Below, one piece after another: positions 1 through 5,290 of a DNA stretch of 5,290 nt. The stretch covers positions 1 through 5,290 of the forward strand of contig JANYDV010000321.1 in assembly GCA_025363505.1 (NCBI GenBank). The letters run 5' to 3'. Each line of letters begins with the position of its first letter. Position 1 is the first letter of the stretch. Made by a program: the position numbers and the translations under genes. Source of the stretch: Bacteroidota bacterium (GTDB lineage Bacteria > Bacteroidota > Ignavibacteria > Palsa-1295). The notes beneath the pieces were generated by a model. The model was not told the origin of the DNA, made no database searches, and saw only the letters and a program-made list of their open reading frames with translations.

Positions 1-1
1 C

Positions 2-616
2 CCAATCGTCGCTGTCAATAAGCTCAATACTTTGGAGTGGGGCACCGTTGGCCCCCCATTACCAGGAGTAGAAGTAAAGATCGCTACTGACGGTGAAATA
101 CTTATTAGAGGAGCGAATGTGATGAAAGGATATTACAACGATCTGAAAGAAACTTCCGAGATGATCGACTCGGATGGTTGGCTCCATAGCGGCGATATTG
201 GCTTAATAAATGAAAACGGATCGCTGAAGATTACTGATCGCAAGAAAAGTATAATTGTCCTCGGCAACGGGAAAAATATTTTTCCGGCTTCAATAGAAGC
301 AATGCTCGAAAGTTCGCATTTTATTGATCAAGCTGTTGTCATCGGTGAAAGTCGTGATCATTGTAGCGCACTGCTTGTCCCTAACCGTGATGTGTTCATA
401 GGAAGTGATCAAGCTGATATTCAAAAATTGATGGTGAATGAAATACAAAAAGTAAATCTTGGGTTGGCATCATTCGAAAAAATAAGAAAATTTTTAATTA
501 TTCAAGAGCCATTTACTATTGAGAATGGCTTGATGACTCCAACATTAAAAATCAGACGCAACGAAGTTGAAAATCGCTACAAAGAAGCGATCAATTCGCT
601 TTATAATGATCGTTGA
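2..616 (+). CDS. AMP-forming long-chain acyl-CoA synthetase, C-terminal part (5' end off window)
   Basis: This is the C-terminal part of an ANL-superfamily enzyme that activates fatty acids with ATP and CoA, giving acyl-CoA, AMP and pyrophosphate. The frame is open from base 2, so the TTG at 32 is internal and the gene starts off the left edge. The visible 204 residues begin PIVAVNKLNT and run into GTVGPPLPGVEVKI, the usual stretch after the family's adenine-binding motif. GEILIRG and VMKGYY follow, then SGDIG, whose Asp (codon 194-196) would bind the ATP ribose. The hinge TDRKK (233-247) leads into NGKNIFP, and TPTLKIRR near the end carries the presumed adenylation Lys (codon 548-550). All expected C-terminal motifs are intact and the stop is TGA at 614-616. 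The wording resembles bacterial long-chain (FadD15-like) synthetases more than acetyl-CoA synthetases. Chain-length specificity cannot be read from this part. It converges with the surface-protein gene. Confidence 0.93.
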   Translation, partial: PIVAVNKLNTLEWGTVGPPLPGVEVKIATDGEILIRGANVMKGYYNDLKETSEMIDSDGWLHSGDIGLINENGSLKITDRKKSIIVLGNGKNIFPASIEAMLESSHFIDQAVVIGESRDHCSALLVPNRDVFIGSDQADIQKLMVNEIQKVNLGLASFEKIRKFLIIQEPFTIENGLMTPTLKIRRNEVENRYKEAINSLYNDR

Positions 617-621
617 TCACT

Positions 622-3600
622 CTACTCTTTGATAAGTAGTGGTACACTTACCGTTTGCTCATTCGAGTATATTCTTACGGTATAATTACCGCTTGCAGTG
701 TTTCCTATCGGAATTACAAAATGTTTTAGTCCAGTTTCCTGCTCATCAAATTGCTGTTCAACCATCTTCCTACCCAATATGTCGGATAGAGAAACAATCA
801 ATTTTATTGGGCGATGTAATAGCAATTGCAAAGTTACATTATTATTGCTGCCAACAGGGTTTGGTGCAACAATAATGTTATCAAAGACTTTTCCTGTTGC
901 CAGGTAACGCACTAAATAGGGCTCACCACACTCATGTGTCAGTGAAAAATTAATTTGACTCGCCGCAAGTGCTGACAAGACGCACGAATTAAACACCGGA
1001 TCGCCATTATTAAAAGTAGATGCTGGTGTCGTTATCGTTGTTTTATCTATATTCCCTATCGTTGTCGCAAAAACAATATGGGCAATGGTACTGCTTGCAC
1101 CGATAACAGTATTGCCAACCCTTGCCAGATCAATATCAAGCGCACCGGTTTTAGGCGTGACCGATGTAATTGACCATCCTGGCATAGCATTTGCCGGGTT
1201 TGCAAGAGGTGTCAGCATATTGTCGTTATAACTGAGAGTCACTTGAAGCGATGTCATTGGAATGGAAGCATCGATTGCATCTTGGGAGATCAAATTAATT
1301 CCGAGTGGAACACCAACAGGTTGTACCGGCAAGGAATTGGCATCAAGTTGCATAATTATTCTTGCCATTTGTTTACTGCCTTGCAATCTTCCACGCAACT
1401 GAACAGTACCATTTACATTTCCTGTCAGTATATGATAATTGAGCAGCCCAAGCGAATCTCCGACTACGGATGGATCAAACTCAACAATAACAGGAAGACT
1501 ATCACCCGGCGCAATCTTATGGGGAAGTACCGGATTTGGTACAAACATAAATTGTCCCGAACCTATAAGTGAAAGGTTATCTAACAGTATTGTATCACAA
1601 CTGGCATTTTTAAAGGTGAACAAACGCTTTGCAGAATTACAAAAAGTCGAGGCAAAAACACTATCAGCAATCGAAAGTGTAAAGGGGGGTCCAGTTGATC
1701 GAGAGGTTGTGATGATTGTGAATATGGTATCAATCATCGGACCATGCAACCGAACGACAGCTGTTCCCTGCATATTATTTGCGGGCGAAATATGAATCGT
1801 TACTCCTAATGAGTCGCCGGGTGCAATATTACGCAATACATTTGATGAAGATGCTGACAATAATGCGAAACCTGAAACAGAAACAGCATCAAATACTAAC
1901 GTATCGCACACACCAAGATTTTTAACCCAAATGACAGTATCAAAAGGCGTACAAAGAGAGAGACTATCAAGACGAATGACATTATCAAATACGATATGGC
2001 GTTGCTTTGGTTTAATGGTGGTAGCGATATAAATCGTTAGCCATTGCTCGGCACCTGACGAAGCACGAAATTTTATTTGTATTGAATCATATTTTGTACC
2101 CGAGCTAGTCGGATGCTCCTCAACTGTTATCGGCACAGAGCCGGGGGTGATGATGGTACCGACTGCCAAGTTTGAAATAGAGAAATCCCCACCAGATGAT
2201 CCGACAACTTGAATAATTGTCAATGAATCACAGCCACTATTTAATAACTGAATAATTTGAGACAATGTATCGCAAACACTGATCTGATTAAATTGCAGCA
2301 GATTCCCTGCTAAAAAGGTAATATTTGAACCCGCAATACCAATACCTTCAAGTGTAATAGACGTATCCTTGGTTGTAATGTTATCGAGACTTATTGTTAA
2401 ATGTAATTGAACGATTTTTTTTCCTATGCTTTTGGGCGCAAAGGCAACAATCACTTGCTCAACGGAATTATTACCCAGCGAGTCCGGCAATGATGAAGAA
2501 GTACTAACAACTGCAAAATCAGCACTGGCAGGCTGGATGAATACCGAAGAAAGATAGAGTTTTTTACAGAGTGTATTCCTTACGTAAATCGTATCAAACT
2601 TCGGATCACAAGTCGTGACTGAATCAAATTGAACAACCGGTTTTGAAAGAGATGTGACCAATTTTGTATTACTTACAATATCAACTGACAATTGAATAGT
2701 TGTATCTCGCGTAATTCCCCCGGAAGTTAAACGTAATAATACTTGTGCACTGTAGTTTGCAATGGGTGCAATTGCAATATGAATAGGTAATCGATAGGTC
2801 TTATTCGGGGCTATAGTTGTAGGGATAGTTGCTGTGCCAAGTGTAAATACCGATGAACCGGCGATATTTGCTGTTACTACTGTTAACGAATCGCAGGTCC
2901 CTGCAGTAATCGTGACAAAGGTATCCACGGCATTACAATCAGTGCTAATTGTTGCAGAAAGATTGGATTGGAGTATCGCTTGAAATCCGGGAATCACTCG
3001 CCCTTTAAGTGGGATAAAAATTTCTTTTATAATGCCGCCTATCGAATACTTAATATGAAGTTTTGCTGAATCCGGTAGCGCATCATCAGGATTATAACTT
3101 AATCGAATTGAATCCAATGTGCCAACAACTTTTGGGAGTATCGGTTTTTTCATTGTGAATACCGGTTTCCCTGCGATGTCAAGTTGGAGGATCAAAACCT
3201 TCCATGTATCACAGGTCGAAAAACTTTGCATCCTTAATAGGGAGTCGACACTGACGCATCCGTTAGATATAAAGTCTATCTCGTTTTTTTGAAATTGTAA
3301 TAATTTATCATTATTTTTCAAACCATAGGGATTATACCATAATGTCCCTGTCGTGAGATCACCTGCCCATAAGGTATCACTTACCCAGTACATTCTCGTA
3401 TCAGGGTCATTTCCGGGTCCACAGAGGTCAAGCCAAGATTTACCTTGATCGCCCGAGACAAAGACATTATTGCGAGTCTGAACATAGAGCACAGAAGCAT
3501 CGCCACGAATGTCGCCGGTTAGTTCGACCGAAGAATTAAATGTAAATATTTGTTGCCATGAAGTACCGTTATCACTGGACTGTAAAATTTGTTTTGGACC

Positions 3601-4308
3601 TTCGGCAGAGGCAAAGAGCGTATTTGAATTAGGTATTGCAACAGGTTGCCATGACTCGCGCGCTTCGGTAGTGTTGTTCCATGTTAATCCACCATCAGTG
3701 GTAATACTATAATTTCCTGCGCTTGAATTGTCAAAACGGAAAGTACTCATAACGCCCAGAAGCGGTGTTGTAAATGCCACACCGTTCATCCATCCCGTAT
3801 TTGAAATATTATTCCAATTCGCTCCATCGTCAATTGAGATAGCAGTTGCAATACCGGCAACACTTTGACGATTCCAAGAGCCAAGAATGAGTGCTTGAGA
3901 AGTGGGGTTGAAGTAAACAAATGTTCTATCACCAACGGGTGAAAGTGCACTCCAACTAAAACCACCGTCTGTTGTCTTAAAACAAGCCGATTTATCATCC
4001 GGCTGGGATGCACAAGACCAACCGACTAAAGAATCCTTAAAAGAAAAACTCCTGACCGATCCGGTTAATAAAGCCGGTGTGGTTGTTTGCACCCATGTTT
4101 TACCACGATCAGAGGTTCTCCAGATTTCCCCGGTAAGACCGACAAAACCGATACTAGGCTTTTTTTCTCTGTCAAGAAAATGAATAACACTAATAGGTTT
4201 TCCAAATGTATGGAGTGGGAGCCACTGGCTATGAGCCGTCGTGGCAACTATAAAAAACAAGACCGAGAAAACGAGATAACAGACTGTATTCCGCGTATTG
4301 ATGAGCAT
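622..4308 (-). CDS. Large secreted multidomain surface protein with T9SS type A sorting domain
   Basis: A protein of about 1228 residues, exported by Sec and then probably moved across the outer membrane by the type IX system. Domains in order: signal peptide (1-27), beta-propeller with six Asp-boxes (about 28-330), six Ig-like repeats of 104-112 residues (about 342-980), cohesin-like domain (about 981-1128) and T9SS sorting domain (about 1143-1228). No catalytic motif is visible, so an adhesive or structural role at the cell surface is the best inference; the ligand is unknown. The open frame extends 6 codons further to a TTG at 4326, but the ATG at 4308 is preferred because it gives a compact signal peptide starting MLINTRN. 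Neither start has a clear Shine-Dalgarno sequence, which is common in Bacteroidota. The gene lies 80 bases downstream of an LptF/LptG-type permease on the same strand, so cotranscription is possible. The stop is TAG at 622-624. The frame is intact, with no sign of decay. Confidence 0.93.
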   Translation of the reverse strand: MLINTRNTVCYLVFSVLFFIVATTAHSQWLPLHTFGKPISVIHFLDREKKPSIGFVGLTGEIWRTSDRGKTWVQTTTPALLTGSVRSFSFKDSLVGWSCASQPDDKSACFKTTDGGFSWSALSPVGDRTFVYFNPTSQALILGSWNRQSVAGIATAISIDDGANWNNISNTGWMNGVAFTTPLLGVMSTFRFDNSSAGNYSITTDGGLTWNNTTEARESWQPVAIPNSNTLFASAEGPKQILQSSDNGTSWQQIFTFNSSVELTGDIRGDASVLYVQTRNNVFVSGDQGKSWLDLCGPGNDPDTRMYWVSDTLWAGDLTTGTLWYNPYGLKNNDKLLQFQKNEIDFISNGCVSVDSLLRMQSFSTCDTWKVLILQLDIAGKPVFTMKKPILPKVVGTLDSIRLSYNPDDALPDSAKLHIKYSIGGIIKEIFIPLKGRVIPGFQAILQSNLSATISTDCNAVDTFVTITAGTCDSLTVVTANIAGSSVFTLGTATIPTTIAPNKTYRLPIHIAIAPIANYSAQVLLRLTSGGITRDTTIQLSVDIVSNTKLVTSLSKPVVQFDSVTTCDPKFDTIYVRNTLCKKLYLSSVFIQPASADFAVVSTSSSLPDSLGNNSVEQVIVAFAPKSIGKKIVQLHLTISLDNITTKDTSITLEGIGIAGSNITFLAGNLLQFNQISVCDTLSQIIQLLNSGCDSLTIIQVVGSSGGDFSISNLAVGTIITPGSVPITVEEHPTSSGTKYDSIQIKFRASSGAEQWLTIYIATTIKPKQRHIVFDNVIRLDSLSLCTPFDTVIWVKNLGVCDTLVFDAVSVSGFALLSASSSNVLRNIAPGDSLGVTIHISPANNMQGTAVVRLHGPMIDTIFTIITTSRSTGPPFTLSIADSVFASTFCNSAKRLFTFKNASCDTILLDNLSLIGSGQFMFVPNPVLPHKIAPGDSLPVIVEFDPSVVGDSLGLLNYHILTGNVNGTVQLRGRLQGSKQMARIIMQLDANSLPVQPVGVPLGINLISQDAIDASIPMTSLQVTLSYNDNMLTPLANPANAMPGWSITSVTPKTGALDIDLARVGNTVIGASSTIAHIVFATTIGNIDKTTITTPASTFNNGDPVFNSCVLSALAASQINFSLTHECGEPYLVRYLATGKVFDNIIVAPNPVGSNNNVTLQLLLHRPIKLIVSLSDILGRKMVEQQFDEQETGLKHFVIPIGNTASGNYTVRIYSNEQTVSVPLLIKE
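625..882 (-). other. T9SS type A C-terminal sorting domain
   Basis: The last 86 residues match the Por secretion-system C-terminal domain. They show the VAPNPVGSN entry motif, a central SLSDILGRKM strand (family form: V-D-x-x-G-R), a Gly-containing turn before HFVIPIGN, then ASGNYTVRIYSN (family form: G-x-Y-x-x-R-I), and a final strand VPLLIKE ending at the stop codon. In characterised members this domain directs the protein through the T9SS outer-membrane translocon. It is then removed by PorU, usually with attachment of the cargo to anionic lipopolysaccharide. Its presence is the strongest taxonomic clue in the window. Confidence 0.92.
925..1368 (-). other. Cohesin-like domain of the surface protein
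   Basis: Residues about 981-1128 differ from the repeats before them. They contain VGVPLGINLIS, then SLQVTLSYNDNMLTPL, then a GWSIT segment and a later strand IAHIVFATTIG. This order is like cohesin/carbohydrate-binding-fold domains, where a strand with V-x-V leads to a hydrophobic strand of the form LxFxLxYDxxxL and later GxLxxLxF. Two Cys (residues 1109 and 1127) could pair at its C-terminal edge. In FCB surface proteins this fold often sits just before the T9SS tail. The similarity is judged by eye, and no dockerin partner is visible here, so cellulosome function is not implied. Confidence 0.6.
1369..3285 (-). repeat. Six tandem Ig-like repeats, each with a conserved Cys pair
   Basis: Residues 342-980 form six diverged repeats of an all-beta, Ser/Thr/Asp-rich type. 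Each starts with a hydrophobic strand, then has a Cys, a beta strand, and a second Cys that is followed in five of six units by Asp-Ser/Thr. The Cys pairs fall at residues 351/366, 458/472, 567/581, 679/693, 786/801 and 890/904. The first Cys recurs every 107, 109, 112, 107 and 104 residues. Units such as VVQFDSVTTCDPKFD and LLQFNQISVCDTLSQ resemble the ASPM/SPD-2/Hydin and choice-of-anchor D family of Ig-like domains seen in surface proteins of FCB bacteria. A disulfide within each unit is inferred, since the protein is exported. The first unit is the least canonical. Confidence 0.8.
3319..4227 (-). repeat. Six-Asp-box beta-propeller domain (YCF48/BNR/sortilin-like)
   Basis: Six copies of the Asp-box pattern S/T-x-D-x-G-x-x-W are visible: TSDRGKTW, TTDGGFSW, SIDDGANW, TTDGGLTW, SSDNGTSW and SGDQGKSW. 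They begin at residues 65, 112, 158, 203, 244 and 285 (counted from the ATG at 4308), so their spacing is 47, 46, 45, 41 and 41 residues. Asp-boxes sit on the turn between the outer strands of propeller blades in sialidases, sortilin-type proteins and YCF48-like proteins. The text between them (for example SVRSFSFKDSLVGW) resembles YCF48-type repeats. Sialidase activity is not supported, because the arginine triad and the N-terminal RIP motif are not recognisable. The likely role is a binding scaffold. Confidence 0.85.
4228..4308 (-). other. Signal peptide of the surface protein
   Basis: Residues 1-27 from the ATG at 4308 have a short N-region with one Arg (MLINTRN), a hydrophobic core (YLVFSVLFFIVATT) and a probable signal peptidase I site A-H-S before QW. 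There is no lipobox Cys at the cleavage point, so this looks like a Sec signal peptide and not a lipoprotein signal. Sec export is the required first step for a T9SS cargo, which agrees with the C-terminal domain. Confidence 0.85.
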
Positions 4309-4341
4309 CGGAAATTTACACAACAATTAAAACAACAAGTG

Positions 4342-4349
4342 GAAATATA
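4342..4349 (-). promoter_or_regulatory. Weak candidate Bacteroidota-type -7 element
   Basis: On the minus strand the bases read TATATTTC, close to the Bacteroidota -7 consensus TAnnTTTG with one mismatch, 33 bases before the preferred ATG at 4308. The only upstream TTG that could act as a -33 element leaves about 24 bases between the two, longer than the usual 19-21. It may be chance in AT-rich sequence, or it may give the surface-protein gene a promoter separate from the permease gene. Confidence 0.2.
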
Positions 4350-4388
4350 ACCAACAATGTTAGCTGAGAGTTACAAGGAGATTTCGCC

Positions 4389-5290
4389 TTATTTTTGAAC
4401 TCTTGCAACCACTATTATAGAGATCAAGAAGAATAAAATATTCGCAAGCCAGGCGGTAAAAATCGGATCAACTGAACCGGTATACCCAAAAGTTTGAGAA
4501 ACTTTCGTAAAGGCGAGATAAGCAAACGCTATGCCGATAGCAATGGCAAACTCTAATGCTAACCCTCCTCTTTTTTTCTGAGACGCAAATGGGACACCAA
4601 AAAGCACCACAATAAAGGATGTAAATGCCATTGCATATTTTGAATGGTAATCTACTTCATCGTGAGAAGTATCCATACCGGCTGATTTCGCCAGTTCGAT
4701 CCTTTTTTCCAGTTGCGGGTTTGTTAACTCTTCATACTTCAGTTGTCGCTCCTTAAGCTCGGTCGGGCTAAAGGTAAATCGGATAAAACTCTCTTGTTCA
4801 GATAAAACACGTAATGCTTGTTTTGATGAATCAGTCGTGAACGTTCGTTCAGTTGCATTATTGAGCAGCCATGTTTTTTTAGTCGAGTCCCATTTCATTT
4901 GTGGCGCATCTACTCGTCGGTAAAGGCGAATGGGGTTATTTGGGTCAAAAAAATAGATGCTGACTCTATCAGCCCGTGCTACATCCGGAAGGAAATTACC
5001 GATCGTCACGATCTCCCCCACCCCTTCTTGCATATGTAGATTTGATTGCATACCGAGTGAAGTGTTTCCCGGCAGATCGTATTTACGTTGGATAGCACTC
5101 ACCCGTCCATTGGCACGAGGCAACATCCATCCATTGAAATATATAAACGACAAACTGAAGAGCGTACCCATGATGATAAAGGGCAGCATAAACCTATACA
5201 GTGAGACCCCTGCCGATCGTAATGCAACAATCTCACTTTGCTGTGACATCTTTCCGGTTGTAAAAAGACTTGCAAGTAATAACGAGATGG
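4389..5290 (-). CDS. LptF/LptG-family lipopolysaccharide export permease, N-terminus off window
   Basis: Inner-membrane permease of the YjgP/YjgQ family, which with LptB and LptC extracts lipopolysaccharide and passes it to the periplasmic Lpt bridge. The frame stays open past the ATG at 5249 to the right edge, reading ISLLLASLFTTGK just before MSQQSEIVALRSAGVSLYRF. That stretch is the family's conserved membrane segment plus cytoplasmic coupling loop, so the ATG at 5249 is internal and roughly 70 N-terminal residues are missing. Counted from that Met, a membrane segment lies at about 20-40, a periplasmic beta-jellyroll at about 45-165, and the typical region from ELTNPQLEKRIELAKSAGMD to HSKYAMAF at 174-209. 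Three closing membrane segments follow at about 205-222, 229-250 and 262-282. The stop is TAA at 4389-4391. I cannot separate LptF from LptG by eye, so no symbol is given. Cotranscription with the downstream surface-protein gene is possible. Confidence 0.93.
   Translation of the reverse strand, partial: ISLLLASLFTTGKMSQQSEIVALRSAGVSLYRFMLPFIIMGTLFSLSFIYFNGWMLPRANGRVSAIQRKYDLPGNTSLGMQSNLHMQEGVGEIVTIGNFLPDVARADRVSIYFFDPNNPIRLYRRVDAPQMKWDSTKKTWLLNNATERTFTTDSSKQALRVLSEQESFIRFTFSPTELKERQLKYEELTNPQLEKRIELAKSAGMDTSHDEVDYHSKYAMAFTSFIVVLFGVPFASQKKRGGLALEFAIAIGIAFAYLAFTKVSQTFGYTGSVDPIFTAWLANILFFLISIIVVARVQK

Noticed and set aside
1243..1572. Plus-strand open frame of 109 codons antisense to the last Ig-like repeat and the start of the cohesin-like domain
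   Set aside because: It shows no recognisable motif or domain and is explained as a shadow of the real minus-strand gene.
1439..1795. Plus-strand open frame of 118 codons inside the surface-protein gene
   Set aside because: It lies fully antisense to well-supported repeat-coding sequence, has no recognisable domain, and its composition is what the complement of Ser/Thr/Asp-rich codons would give.
3786..4013. Minus-strand 75-codon frame within the propeller region
   Set aside because: It is in a different frame from the intact Asp-box-coding frame, which explains this sequence completely. There is no sign of a frameshift.
3319..4227. Sialidase (neuraminidase) from the Asp-boxes
   Set aside because: Asp-boxes are shared by many propellers. 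The N-terminal RIP motif and catalytic Arg/Tyr/Glu set of sialidases were not recognisable.
4087..4350. Plus-strand 87-codon frame antisense to the signal peptide and the gap before it
   Set aside because: It overlaps the supported N-terminus of the surface protein, has no ribosome binding site or motif, and its product looks like random translation.
4327..4388. Small RNA or riboswitch in the gap between the two minus-strand genes
   Set aside because: The gap is short, AT-rich and lacks a stable fold that I can see.
4375..4390. Possible hairpin AAGG/CCTT at the end of the permease gene
   Set aside because: The stem is four base pairs, then a mismatch and one more pair, it overlaps the stop codon and has no following T-run on the minus strand. 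It is too weak to call a terminator.

Overview
The window holds parts of three genes and reads like an ordinary chromosomal stretch from a bacterium of the Bacteroidota/FCB group. The main evidence is the central gene: its product ends in a recognisable type IX secretion system (T9SS) type A sorting domain, a secretion route confined to that group. The tandem Cys-containing Ig-like repeats joined to a T9SS tail, and the absence of purine-rich ribosome binding sites, would fit an Ignavibacteria or Kapabacteria-like lineage. That finer placement is inference only.

Layout. Positions 2-616 (+) are the C-terminal part of an AMP-forming long-chain acyl-CoA synthetase; its N-terminal part lies off the left edge. 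It converges tail to tail with a large minus-strand gene (622-4308), leaving 5 bases between the two stop codons. That gene encodes a secreted surface protein of about 1228 residues. In order it has a signal peptide, a six-Asp-box beta-propeller, six Ig-like repeats each with a Cys pair 14-15 residues apart, a cohesin-like domain and the T9SS sorting domain. Upstream on the same strand, 80 bases away, is an LptF/LptG-family permease (4389 to beyond 5290) whose N-terminus is cut by the right edge.

How the genes may relate. The permease family moves lipopolysaccharide out of the inner membrane, and T9SS type A cargo is commonly attached to a lipopolysaccharide on the cell surface. Acyl-CoA synthetases supply activated fatty acids for lipid metabolism. 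An envelope theme is therefore plausible, but the adjacency may be chance, and the acyl-CoA synthetase is on the opposite strand. I see no RNA gene, mobile element, CRISPR array or phage-like feature. The most notable item is the modular architecture of the surface protein. I found no convincing sign of an undescribed multi-gene system.
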